The notes: generated by a model from the letters alone, not told the origin. 64,000 nucleotides of DNA from Plasmodium malariae (GCF_900090045.1 NC_041777.1:489501-553500); one strand, 5' to 3'; numbered from the stretch's first letter, positions 31,505-43,314 are shown. Numbers and translations: made by a program.

Positions 31505-33382
31505 CTAATGCACATTTTGTTTCTTATTCTCTTGGGACTTGAAAATACTCCTATTTACATTTTGATGCTTTACAAAATAAGTCAAAAATTTCATAGCATC
31601 TTTAAATTTAATTTTTCCTATTTCTATATCAGAAAAATGAGAATCAATATTTCGCATATTTAAGTATACCATAATTGCAGCAATAAGAACTCTAAAATAG
31701 TCAATAATATTTAACATAAGATATATAAAATTTGAATATTTGCTATCCATATATTTGTCTGCAAGCAGTAGTCTATACATATTGTCTGAAAAAAGGGATT
31801 CTACTAAATTACGCGGGTTCTGATCCTCTATATTATTCTTTAAATAAAATGAACGTAATCTTGTTCTCATATTATCTTCATGTATTTTAAGTTATATATA
31901 TATATCTTCTAATTTCTGTTCACCTTGTTGTTCATGACGTGTTGACTTTAGATGAATATTGAAAAGATTTAACGTTTTATTTAGTATATCTACATAGTAA
32001 TCAAAAAATAGAGAATACGAAAACAAAGCAGGTTCATTAAATAATTTTTCTTTATTTCCATAATCAAAAAACAATTTTAAATATTCATTCAAATCTTTGA
32101 TATAATCTTTGATATCTCCATGAATCTGTTTTAAATATTCATTTATCTTCTTCCTTTCTGCAGTAGCATTATTATTAGTGCTTTTATAATTCTTTTCATT
32201 TAAATTATTTACTAAATTTGTAGCCATATAATTTAAATAAAAACAGCATGATAGATCTAAACAAGTACACATAGAATCAAACTATTTGTACGAAGTATAA
32301 TATATATCATTCATACTTATGGGTTCTGTTTGCATTATATTTTCTACTAAACCTTGTTTATCTAATTGTAAATATAAAGGTAGCGATTCAAAGCTTAGCT
32401 GTAATGCATCTTGCTTTTGTAATATTTCATGTAAAAAAAATAAAAATGTATAAACAATGCGATGATATGCATAATAATATTTTTCAATCTTATTCTCATT
32501 TAATGGATTCATTTTGTTGTCAATCTCTATAAATTCTTCATAAGAATGTGTAAAATTATTTTCACATATATCCGATATACTTTTGGAAAGCTCTTTAAAG
32601 CACTTAAGATAATCTTTCGTTAATTTTTTAGACATATTAACTATATCAATTTTTTCCTTATAAAATAATGTTGATAATCCAAATAAATGAGAGGATACTT
32701 TATCATAGTCTGTTTTGTTATAATCCATGTTACTACTGTCAGAAATACTAGAAATACTAGCGCAACTACTTGCCTTAGATAATGTACCTTTCGATTTTAA
32801 TATTTCTTTTTTCTCTTTACAGTTACATGCACAATGTTTATCATTATTTTTATAATATACCAAATTCTTACCACTTGTTATAGTACGAATATAATGTTTC
32901 TTATAACTCTTCTTATCATAGTCATGACTAGTTGTATTTATTATATGGAACTTTTCTTTATTATTATCTTTTTTTTTATTTGTTTTTGTATATGCACGGG
33001 AATTGTTCATTTTTATTTTTGCGTCAGATTTTAATTTGTAGTCCTTTCCTCCTAAGGCATTATAAAATTTTATAATACCTAAACATAAATTACAATTTTT
33101 ATAATATTCATCATTTGATGAATCCCTATTCTCTTGCTTCTTCTCAACTTTATTATCAAACCTTATTTTTTTTTTTATGGTCATTTAGTGTACTCTTGGT
33201 CGATACACTGCAACCTGTTACTACGCCATTTCCTCCACTTTCACCTGCACTGTTCATACATTTCGCTTCTTCGCTGTTGAACAATTCGATTTTACTTTTG
33301 ATTTCTTTTCGTTATGTGATTTGTCAGAATGCAGTTCTGCCAGTATTCTGGAGGAGCTACAAATCGAGCGGTTGGGAAAGAA
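31505..33382 (-). pseudogene. Decayed protein-coding gene with in-frame stops and frameshifts
   Basis: Three open stretches lie in one frame on the minus strand: 33184-32282, 32281-31892 and 31891-31505. They are broken only by a TAG at 32282-32284 and a TAA at 31892-31894, with coding-like sequence on both sides. Upstream, coding-like sequence continues in a second frame (33257 to about 33170, NSAGESGGNGVVTG) and again in the first frame (33382-33257, ELHSDKSHNEKKSK), implying shifts near 33257 and at an A11 run (33166-33176). Joined, it would be about 620 residues: a charged, Lys/Asn/Ser-rich N-terminal part with a CACNC cluster, then helical, hydrophobic-patterned sequence. No intron of normal length removes the stops. 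I recall erythrocyte vesicle protein 1 (EVP1) near this place in P. falciparum; orthology is only a guess. Confidence 0.75.
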
Positions 33383-34235
33383 TCAAAGGGGAAAAAAAAA
33401 AAATATATGTATATAAATACATATATATTATATACACATGTATATATTTATGTACATACGTATACATTTATGTACATACGTATACATTTATGTACATACG
33501 TATACATTTATGTACATACGTATACATTTATGTACATACGTATACATTTATGTACAGCCATATACATTTATTACAAACGTCCACAAATAACTACGCATGA
33601 AGAACAACATTGTAAGTAGCACTAGCGTAATCTCCTTTTTATAAAGGATTTTTTTTATATTCACTCAATGTTTATTCGTTCGTTCGTTTGTTTATCTGTT
33701 TTTTGATGATTCAATTTATTATTATTTTTTTAAATTACTTGTTTTGTGCCAATGATTCAAGCGCACAGGTTGAATGAAGGTTTGTAGCTTGTTTAAAGAT
33801 GTAAAATGAATATAAATAAAAGGAGAATATTAAAAGGACGATTACCTTTTTAATCATCCTTAAAAAGATAAATTTAAAGTTTGGAATAAGGGGCTTTCAT
33901 CTAAATGCATAAGACTGAAACTTACTGTATATGCATATTTTTGCGTATATTCATATATTTTTTTGTTTGCTTGAATTTGCACGTACATGTACAAATACAT
34001 ACTTATACCCATATGCACATATATATATATATAAATATATGCAGGAAGTATGGGTGCATATGATTGTCTACAATATCCCTTTGATAAATGACGGCATATA
34101 TGTATACTTATTAAAAATTAAAAAACGAGACCTTATTAAAAACATGTAAAATTATGTTTATTATGATTATATTATTTTTAGCTTCTCTCTTCCTTTCTTC
34201 GCTCTATTTTTTCTTGTTCTCTTTACTATTTAATA

Positions 34236-34277
<42 letters not shown>

Positions 34278-35878
34278 GTTTTAGTATTAAAATGTAAAAA
34301 GAAAGTAGACGTTAGAGTCTTAATAAAAATGTGCTAAAAATATGTATATACAAATATGGACAAAATAATAAGAATAAAATACACAACTTGAAAAAAAAAA
34401 AAAAAAATATAATAAAATAACTCTCAGCAAAGATTAAAAATTCATAATTATTTTTAACCCTTAAAAAAATTATAACAATGAAATAATGGAAGCAGATGGT
34501 ATACTAATTAAAATCATAAATTGTTAAAAGTTCATATAATGAAGGCATAAATTTTAATATATTATTAAAATGATGGGTATAAAAATGCAGCATAAATAAT
34601 AGCGGTAGAAAATGTCCATTTAATAGGATATAATATTATACATAAATATGTATGAAAAAAAAAAATTGATCAGAAAAACAAATAAATAAAATATTTACTA
34701 TACTCATTTACTGTTCCTTATATTTGAAATATTAGATAGATGTCCAAAGGTGTTATTACCCCAATACTAAAAGAGTAAATTATCTTTCTTACATTCAAAA
34801 TAACGTAATTAAATGTAAATACGCCAAACGTTAATTTAATTAAGCATATATATAATAAAATATTTTAACTAAGATATTATATTATATATTATTAATTTAT
34901 ATGTAAACATTTATAAGTATTTATAATTAAACATATGGGGAATTATTCTAATAACTTTTTAAATTAAAAATATTTAGTAAATATTATGTACTTCTTTTAG
35001 TTTTTATATATTTTATGCAGTTTTACATAATTTTTGTGGTTTTACCTATATAAATGAATATCTATCTATATGCACGAACTACAAAAAAAAAAAAAAAAAA
35101 TTAATTGTAAAGTAATTTTTGCAACCCACTACCTCGTAAAAATTTTCAGTTATATAGCAAGGGTTCTGTAAAGAAAAAAAGGATAATACTATATATATAA
35201 TAAGGAAAACAAACAAAAAATATTTTGTTAACCAATTTTACATGAATACTTTTTTATATAAGAAAAAAAAAAAAAAAAAAAATTTTAGATATAATGCACG
35301 AAAAAAAAAATAAATTATTCAATAAGGTAAAATATACATTTTTATTAGAAAGTATTTGAAATATTAGAAACATTAGAAAATATATTAGCAAAAATTGGAA
35401 AAAAATTGGAACAGTAGAAAAACTATAAAAATAATTTAAAACTAATTCATGGGTGAATTGTTTTTCCCCCACCTCTATTTTACTTCTCGTAGGAGGTTAA
35501 AATTTTCTAAGGCAATTGTAGACCATTGCAATTTTATTATAAAAAAGAATTCTCTTTTTATTTTTAAAATAATATACTTACATATATTTATATGTATACA
35601 TGTATATATAATATTATATATATATGATGCTAGCTCCTTTTAACTATTTTTTAATAGTACATTATTGTGCATATATACATATATATATGTATATTTACAC
35701 GTGTATGTAACTATAGAAAACTGTTTGTGTTAATAGAGAATACACTCTTTATTCTGCGTTTTACTGTGAACCATTAAAACTACATATATATATATATCTT
35801 TATCAATAACAGGATAAATTATATAAATTCCTTATATAGGAGAGAATAAAATATTATTTACAATAGTATTATAAATGA
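33383..35878. other. Intergenic region between decayed gene and tRNA-Ser
   Basis: About 2.5 kb, among the most AT-rich stretches of the window (especially 34300-35300). It includes a 20-base minisatellite (33440-33560), a (TA)n tract (about 34230-34275) and several poly-A runs. I see no coding stretch. It is not AT-rich and homogeneous enough to call a centromere. Confidence 0.55.
33440..33560. repeat. 20-base minisatellite, TATACATTTATGTACATACG
   Basis: About six nearly perfect tandem copies immediately upstream (on the coding strand) of the decayed gene. The first and last copies are diverged. Confidence 0.92.
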
Positions 35879-35960
35879 GACAGTGTGTCCGAGTGGTTAA
35901 GGAGTCAGACTAGAAATCTGGTAGGCTTTGCCTGCGCAGGTTCGAATCCTGCCGCTGTCG
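35879..35960 (+). tRNA. tRNA-Ser, anticodon AGA
   Basis: The 82-base sequence folds as a class II (long variable arm) tRNA. The acceptor stem pairs GACAGTG (35879-35885) with CGCTGTC (35953-35959), with G as discriminator base. The anticodon loop carries AGA between T and AA. The T arm is GCAGG-TTCGAAT-CCTGC. The long variable arm after the anticodon stem and the discriminator G fit serine. It sits alone in AT-rich DNA and no intron is present. Confidence 0.95.
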
Positions 35961-36443
35961 AAAATAAGTTTTCCACTTTTGAATATTAATATTATTTTAA
36001 TATTATTGATATTAAAATAGGAAACCATTTTATAGTTGTTTTAAATGGTTTAATTTTTTCAAAATTAAAAAGAATACTTTAATTATTTAAAAAATAAAAA
36101 AAATAAACATTAAAATGTGTAATGCACGAAAATGCTATATATGCATAAAGATTTATTACATATTTATGTGCACTTGTACGTAAATTCGAAAAATTTATTT
36201 TCCAAATTTTTGCTACGTTTTGCTGCGTATATATAAGGGAGGAATATATATAATTATATACTGTATGTATAAGAACAGTTATATTATTGAATTATATCTG
36301 TTGCTATCCCGTTTCTTTAAAAAATTAAATTATTTAACTAAGAGGAAATGATTTACCTTTTATAGTAAGTCTTTTGATTATTTTATTTTTCCAAATAATA
36401 TGCGTACTTACGCTTACATATATAGATAAATATTTAATTATAG

Positions 36444-36475
<32 letters not shown>

Positions 36476-37344
36476 TCTATTTACGTATTTATAATATGTA
36501 TTCGTAGAATTAAGGAATGGAAAAATTATATCTTAGCTCTTAGGTTAAATTCTGTGTAAACAAAAGAACTACAAAAATAACTTCGTACAACTTTGCCGAA
36601 ATATTAGATAAACACGGTCTCTCTCTCTTTTTCTTTTTTTTATAAAATCTTTTATAAATTTGTCGTTAGATCACGTAGAATTGACAATTTGTGCCTAATT
36701 TAATTCTGTATAACTTCTTTATGCATTCTCATCGTTTAAAATGGCATTAATTAATCATACATTATATATAATACGTTGAGCGAAAAATAAAAATTTCCTA
36801 TCGTTATATTTTGCTTAATTTATTGCAGGTTAATATAAATAGCTGCTCATGTAAAAAGAGACCTAAACCATAGAAGTATGTAATGAATTGAGGGAACTAC
36901 ATACAACGAAAAATTTATTTCAAATTTTTATCAAATCTTCCTCTGTTCGCTCAATAATTATACCAAGCACCATTGTAATGTAAATGAATGAAAGTCAATG
37001 CATAAATGAATTTATATTTACGTATATATATTATATGTATGAATAAATAAATAATATATACCTTTTTAAATTCTTGCTACAAAGAAAGAGGGCTCTCCCC
37101 TCTTAATTTTTTTCCTAAAAATGTTATTATTATTATGCATTAATAATAATTGAATTTAAAATAATTTGATTATAACGAACTACATATATATATATATATT
37201 AAACATATATAAAAGCTATGATTTCTTTTAATATTAATATTTATAGTTAACACAAAATTATTTGTGTTTTCTCTATATTAAATAAATTTAAGATACAGAA
37301 GGCATAAATACTACAAACACATTTATTATTATTCCCACTTCAAC
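35961..37344. other. Intergenic region between two tRNA genes
   Basis: Strongly AT-rich with short (TA)n tracts (about 36444-36471, 37183-37199) and no coding stretch. T-rich sequence follows tRNA-Ser at a short distance and could end RNA polymerase III transcription, though no T run directly abuts the tRNA (the nearest is TTTT at about 35970). Confidence 0.55.
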
Positions 37345-37417
37345 TGATCCATGTGGGTTTCGAACCCACGACCTTCGGTACATAAGACCGACGCTCTAAC
37401 CACTGAGCTAATGGATC
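37345..37417 (-). tRNA. tRNA-Ile, anticodon TAT
   Basis: On the minus strand, a 73-base cloverleaf. The acceptor stem pairs GATCCAT with ATGGATC, with A as discriminator base. The D arm includes AGCTCAGTGGTTAGAGC (A box), and the anticodon stem TCGGT/ACCGA encloses loop CTTATGT, so the anticodon is TAT (Ile, codon ATA). The T arm is GTGGG-TTCGAAA-CCCAC. The ATA codon is common in this AT-rich genome, so this decoding species is expected. There is no intron. Confidence 0.94.
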
Positions 37418-39328
37418 TCATGATATTAAGTTTTCTTCTTATCTAAAAATGTCGTTAATTTGAATCCTGTTTATACTTGCCTTTAATTCATTCTAAAAGA
37501 GAGGGAAAAAAACTGTCAAAAAATAGATTTAAATATAATTAAATAAAATAAAATACAGCGCGAAATGGATAAAATAGAGTTAAATTAAGTATAGTAAAAT
37601 AAAAATAGAAATGGCATTAAAAGTGAAAGATAATTTGCAGAGGTTTTTCTTTTTTCAAATTTTACTCTTTTGGTACAATTTATTATCCTTTTAAAAAAAA
37701 AAAATAATTTTGGGGTATTTCTTAACGTTCTGTTTTGCGTTAAATTTAGCTCCTTTCTCGTATTTTTCGATACACTTTTTGTATTTTTCTTCAAAATTAC
37801 ACATATTAAGCTGTACAATTATATACATTATATATGTACATATATCTACATACACATATATATGTACATATATCTACATATACATATATATGTACGTATA
37901 TCTACATATACATATATATGTACGTATATCTACATATACATATATATGTACGTATATCTACATATACATATATATGTACGTATATCTACATATACATATA
38001 TATGTACGTATGTTCATGTTGCTATTAAGGACATGAACTTTTTCATTATAAGTCACTTTCATAACTTTTTTTTTTTTTTTTTTTTTAAAGAATTTTTATT
38101 TCAAAAATTTTAAAGCAGTTATACGAAATGTTAGTTATGTAGGATACCATCCAAATGAAAATTTCTCTAAAGAAAGAAAACTAATAAAACAAAGCCTTCA
38201 ATAATCATAAATCATACATAAAAATATATAATCGCATTGCTATAACATTACAGTAACATTACAATAACATCACAACGACATTACATTTACATGTGTGCAT
38301 AGTATACGATGTCGATATGAAATACTAGCACTTTTATTATAAACAAGGGAGAAAGGATATAAACTGTGTACACAACACTCCTATATAAAATTAAAAGGGG
38401 ATATCATACAAAAGGATTGTATAAAATGTATAAATTAAAAATGTACTTTTATTATTAAGTGTCTTTAATGGAGACAAAAATAAATGTTTCTCCTTTTGTA
38501 CGTAGCAATAACAAAAAAAAAAAAAAAAAAAAGAAAAGGAAAGGAAATAACGAAGGTTAAAATAAATGAAGGGGAAAATAAAAAGTAATCAGTAAAGAAT
38601 AAATAAATGGGCTTACGGAATAGGGAATTAAAAATGAAGGACGAAAAATGATACATCACAGCTGCAAAATAATAAATATTACGTAAAAAACTGTACGTAC
38701 AAAATCGTACGCGAAAAAATGTAACTGCAAAATTAAAGTGGGTATACGATAAAAAGTACGATACAAAATGACGAATGAACAACACATTTCATTCTTCCTT
38801 ATTTATTCCAAATCAAATTTCAAATGCAATTTTCCTTATCCTACTTATTAAAATTTGTTTTATTATATGTCCTGACTTCCTCATATGTTTCACAATTTGC
38901 TAAAACATAAATATTTCGATTTTCTTCCTCTATCAATAATAGAATTCATGGGCCTATTAAATTTTTTAAGGCAGAAAATTTTATTCTGAAAAGGAAAAAA
39001 AAACGTGTACATTTATTTGCTCATCATGTGTACTTTCTCTATGTAATGATTGAAAATATAAAAAGTATGTGCTCAAATATGTAGCAAACATGTACGCACA
39101 TATATACGTAAATATACACGCACATACACACAAACATACATACATACATGTGGCCTTATGCAACGTTTTACAACAGTGCGAGTGCAGGGCAATGTGCTCA
39201 TACATCAGTCAAGCTCATAAACATGAGCACACTTGCTCGTGCGAAGTGCTAAATAGTCTATTTTATTTGCCTCTTTTTTTTTTTTTTTTTTTTTTTTCTT
39301 CACTTCTTTTCTTTTGTCGCTTCTGGTA
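37418..39328. other. Intergenic region between tRNA-Ile and PP2C gene
   Basis: Holds a 26-base minisatellite (37835-38010), poly-T and poly-A tracts (38066-38086, 38513-38531, 39276-39297), and AACATTACA short repeats (38240-38290). Near 38987 (minus strand) is a CTTTTCAG acceptor-like site followed by a 13-codon open stretch that could be a last exon of the PP2C gene. Otherwise I see no coding sequence. Confidence 0.55.
37835..38010. repeat. 26-base minisatellite, TATCTACATATACATATATATGTACG
   Basis: About six to seven near-identical tandem copies; the first copies have ACATA in place of ACGTA. The unit contains an inner palindrome (CATATATATG) and the array ends within 25 bases of the last full unit. 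Confidence 0.93.
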
Positions 39329-42300
39329 TTACCTCCTCCTGACACGTCCCGCCTGACCCGCATACAAATTTGCGTTTTCATTAGCTCTTGTTTTTTTCTT
39401 TGATTCGGGGTTTTGAAATGTTATAACGACAACTGATAGGTTGTCTAAGGACTTTCTCTTATACGCTAGTTGACATAGCGCTTCTGCAGCGACATCTGGA
39501 CTTGTACTTTCGACCAAAGACGTACGAACTGTATTAACTGCTTCCTGAGAAGTCATAACATCGAAAATCCCATCACAACAAATTATTAAAAATTCATCAT
39601 CATCAGTTAATTTGATTTGAAATAAATCTGGTTCACAAACTAATCCTTTTAATTTTTCTTTCGTCTTTTTGTCAAATGAACCAAAGCCTCTACATACTCC
39701 TAGACAACCTCCTAGGTAACCTTCATCATCTAATATACCTCCTGATTTTATAATACGCTCTTCTTCTTTTTTATTTGCACTTGCTCTATGATCTACTGTT
39801 ACTACAACAGCCCTACCATTCTTGCTTAAAACACTTCTACTATCACCTATATTTGCAATATATAACACATTCTTAAATATGATACTAACACAAGCAGTAC
39901 TACCACTCGAAAAATTCGAATGATTATCTTCTTCATTATTAATAGTCTTTTTACATAAATGTTCATCCATAGACTCAAAAGCGTATTTTAGTGAATTACA
40001 TATACCATTACCTTTTATAAAATACGAATAAACGTGTACATGCAATAATTTTTTTATAATATTTACTGCTTTCTCCCCATTATGACCATCATATATAGCA
40101 CAGTACATATAGTATGGGGGGGAGGTCTCTGCATTCTGCACTTTATACAGCATATCGTAGTATTCTTTGTCAAACAGTTCATCAATAGAGTTATTATTGT
40201 TACTGTTACCACTATTACTGCCACAAGTAGCACTACGATTCGTGCTCCCATTTTTACTTGTGTTCAAATTTCTATCGTTATTGTTTATATTACTCTCATT
40301 AACTACCTCCCTGTATTCTTTGTTTATAAAATCGTTTATATTTTCTATAGTTATCACTCGGTCCTCATTATATGTTCTGTTTCCTTTGGACGTAAAAAAT
40401 CCTGACTTGAAATTGGTAAATGTTTCATTTTCGTTACTCTTTCCGTCCTTTTCATAAATTTTACATGATCTGCTATTCATACTGTTAATACTACTAAAAT
40501 TGCAATTGTCCTTAGTACTATACAAGTCCCTTCTATAATCTGTGCTTTGCTTTATATGAACATTTTTATCATCTTTTATTATATGCTCGTTTTGACTAAA
40601 GCACACTGTTTCCTCCTCTTTAGTAAAACTCATTGACTTACTACTTAAATAATCTATCTCTGTATTCTTTTTCTCTTCAATGTGTACATCTGTATGTTTA
40701 CTTTCTCCTATTTGATTACCTCTTTCTGATGATATATATACATTCTTCTCATAACTTACACTGTTGCTAATAAATGGTTTATCCCCTTCAGGTACTGCTG
40801 ATATATGTATATCACCACTTCTTCTTTTTGCATTTACATAGACCATTTCGTTTTCCATCTTATGGTAAGAATATTCGTAATTCATAATTTCCCTATCGTG
40901 TGTCTTATCAAATGTAAAATGGTCCTCCTCAACCTCATTTGTTTTGCATACATTTCTGTAATAGGTCTCTTTTTTATTTATTTCTAAACCATCTTTTGAA
41001 AAACTATTTCTTTTTATGTCCTCGTTGCTATTTTTTTCGTTAATTGTATATGCGAAACTGCTATTATATTTTTCACTATTAACGGGGTAATATATTTGGG
41101 GATCCTCTGCATTTACACTATACTGTTTTTTCACATTGTTAGATTTTTCCTCTTCCTCCTTCTCTTTTTCTTCCGCTTTCTCCTCCTTTTCTTCCGTTTT
41201 CTCCTCCTTTTCTTCCGCTTTCTCCTCTTTTTCTTCCGCTTTCTCCTCCTTTTCTTCCGTTTTCTCCTCCTTTTCTTCCGCTTTCTCCTCTTTTTCTTCC
41301 GCTTTCTCCTCTTTCTCCCCTTTCTCTTTCGCTTTCTCCTTCTCTTTTTCTTCCATTTTCTCTTCTGATTCTTTTTCCTCTTCTCTCTTATTTCCATTAT
41401 TTTTCAAATAATTACCATATCTATCATACTCCAAACTAACGTACCTACACTCACTGCGTACATTACAATCGCTATGATAACTATAATTTTTCCATACTGT
41501 CGCAACGTTATTTCTGTTTCCACTGATACTACGAGTAAAGTGTGCGGGTGTGTCTAGACTTCCTCTATCTATGCTTAAACTGTATCCCTTGTCACGACCG
41601 CGTATCGTCGTGCAGCTACTTTCATCATTATTGTCCACATCGTTGTTATAACTGATGCTATTACAGTTATTATAGTCCACATTACTGGTGTAGTTACTTC
41701 TACCATTATACAATGTGTTGAACTTATGCGTCCTCAAGATATAATCCCCTTGTGAATACATCAGCTGCTTGTCGTTTTTACTTTCCACAACATAGATGCC
41801 ATTTTTCGCGTGAACATGCTTATCGCTACAGTCGTCCGAATATCTACCAATTACATGTGCATCATTTTTTAAATCTTTAATATTGATGAGAAAATTTAAA
41901 AAGTATGTTCTACTATTAGGAGATGATACTATATTATTTGTGTAAAGATTAGAATTACTTACGTCTAAATTATATATAGATAATTCTATATAATTGTAAT
42001 TGCACTTTTTGTACTCCTCCCAAAAATTTTCCTTGAAAAATATGGAAACACCTATATACAATATTTCATATTCCTTGTCAAATATTATTGGCACAATATA
42101 AAATTCATACTGCTTATTTTTAAAATTTGCATAATAATCTAACGTTGATATGAAATTTATCTTTTTCTTTTTCTTGTATTTAAAATCCTTGCACAGGTCT
42201 ACATCTTTTTCATTATTTATGAAACATTTTAATTCATAATTGTTTAGTTGTTCTATTATATCATATATCTTTCCATATACATAAATCGAGTTATCATTTT

Positions 42301-42331
42301 CTATATTATCGTGTGTTTTTTTCATATGCAA
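39329..42331 (-). CDS. PP2C-type (PPM) Ser/Thr protein phosphatase with long N-terminal extension
   Basis: A 1000-residue protein. PPM enzymes remove phosphate from Ser/Thr using two metal ions. The catalytic domain occupies about residues 640-985. Its metal-binding and signature motifs are visible: NEDRV (about 655), YDGHNG (about 746), GDSRSVL, VTVDHRA, GFGSFD, ICCDGIFD (about 920) and LDNLSVVVI (about 970). All expected metal Asp residues are present, so activity is likely. The first 640 residues are low-complexity and include an EEKAEEKEEKTEEK-type repeat (about residues 315-400). The stop at 39329 follows Arg-Arg-Arg; a GTAATA donor three bases before it leaves open a further 3' exon near 38987. 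Start may be Met1 or Met3. As I recall, the P. falciparum gene in this position is called PPM1. Confidence 0.92.
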   Translation of the reverse strand: MHMKKTHDNIENDNSIYVYGKIYDIIEQLNNYELKCFINNEKDVDLCKDFKYKKKKKINFISTLDYYANFKNKQYEFYIVPIIFDKEYEILYIGVSIFFKENFWEEYKKCNYNYIELSIYNLDVSNSNLYTNNIVSSPNSRTYFLNFLINIKDLKNDAHVIGRYSDDCSDKHVHAKNGIYVVESKNDKQLMYSQGDYILRTHKFNTLYNGRSNYTSNVDYNNCNSISYNNDVDNNDESSCTTIRGRDKGYSLSIDRGSLDTPAHFTRSISGNRNNVATVWKNYSYHSDCNVRSECRYVSLEYDRYGNYLKNNGNKREEEKESEEKMEEKEKEKAKEKGEKEEKAEEKEEKAEEKEEKTEEKEEKAEEKEEKAEEKEEKTEEKEEKAEEKEKEEEEKSNNVKKQYSVNAEDPQIYYPVNSEKYNSSFAYTINEKNSNEDIKRNSFSKDGLEINKKETYYRNVCKTNEVEEDHFTFDKTHDREIMNYEYSYHKMENEMVYVNAKRRSGDIHISAVPEGDKPFISNSVSYEKNVYISSERGNQIGESKHTDVHIEEKKNTEIDYLSSKSMSFTKEEETVCFSQNEHIIKDDKNVHIKQSTDYRRDLYSTKDNCNFSSINSMNSRSCKIYEKDGKSNENETFTNFKSGFFTSKGNRTYNEDRVITIENINDFINKEYREVVNESNINNNDRNLNTSKNGSTNRSATCGSNSGNSNNNNSIDELFDKEYYDMLYKVQNAETSPPYYMYCAIYDGHNGEKAVNIIKKLLHVHVYSYFIKGNGICNSLKYAFESMDEHLCKKTINNEEDNHSNFSSGSTACVSIIFKNVLYIANIGDSRSVLSKNGRAVVVTVDHRASANKKEEERIIKSGGILDDEGYLGGCLGVCRGFGSFDKKTKEKLKGLVCEPDLFQIKLTDDDEFLIICCDGIFDVMTSQEAVNTVRTSLVESTSPDVAAEALCQLAYKRKSLDNLSVVVITFQNPESKKKTRANENANLYAGQAGRVRRR
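41140..41370 (-). repeat. In-frame Lys/Glu coding repeat in the PP2C gene
   Basis: A 21-base unit (plus strand TTTTCTTCCGCTTTCTCCTCC), about nine copies, encodes EEKAEEK or EEKTEEK heptads on the minus strand. The plus strand is strongly pyrimidine-biased here. Confidence 0.9.
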
Positions 42332-43264
42332 ATTTAATTTATTTTTTTAAAAAAGAAAAATGATTATTATGAAAAAAGGAGGAGGAGACACAAAAGAATA
42401 TACATGCTCATTCGTATGTATATTTGTTCATATATATTTATATTTACTCACATGGAGCTTATTCGTATGTACATTTTTACTGTGTTCATTCATATATATA
42501 TATATATATATATATATCGATTTATTTATTTACGTAAATAGATTCTGTAATAAATAATACAAATATAAAAATGCATTTCGTAAATTTCGCTCATTTCAAG
42601 TGTTTATGCATCCATTTTTACAGTTAAAAACAATCTACACGTTAAACAGATATTGCCAGTTAAACTAATATTACGAATTCGCAGAGTATATGTGTACATA
42701 TATACATAAACAAAGGCACGTACATACATATATATATATATATATATATTTATATATTTATATATTTATATATTTATATTTATTTACTTGTTTATTTTTA
42801 TGCATCCATATGTACCTACGCTTTAAAAGAGTACGTGTGCCACGTTTATACATGCTAAAAGTATGCATTATATGTGTATTTATTCATATACTTAAATGTT
42901 CCATATGCTATTCATATATACACATAAACTTAAGTACCCCATATGGCTATAAATGATTTTGGGGTTTTTTGATGCGTAAAATAGTTTGAAAGAGAAATGG
43001 AAAATACTTTTACTACACGTAAAAAAGAAACATAATTAAAATAAAAATTATATACAATAAAATGAAGTAAATTACGTGATGTAAATAAATGGACGCAAAT
43101 TATGCTAAGTAAAAATTAAGAAAAAGGAATGGAAATAAAATGTACACGTAAAAAGGATATGTGAAAATAAAATTTTTACCAAAAAAAAGGAATTAAAATA
43201 AGATTTACTTGTTCAAAAACGTATATTTGTCAAATTTTTATTTCTAAAAAAAAAAAAAAAAATT

Positions 43265-43314
<50 letters not shown>

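Noticed and set aside
31505..33382. Intact multi-exon gene (for example CLAG or PHIST family) instead of a pseudogene
   Set aside because: The only GT/AG pair around the first stop would give an intron of about 35 bases, too short, and none exists around the second. I could not match the sequence to CLAG or PHIST signatures.
34300..35300. Possible centromere because of extreme AT content
   Set aside because: The stretch is broken by less AT-rich sequence and lacks the long, compact, repeat-organised near-pure AT core expected of Plasmodium centromeres.
37835..38010. Regular 26-base repeats considered as a CRISPR-like array
   Set aside because: Units are directly tandem with no unique spacers, and the organism is a eukaryote.
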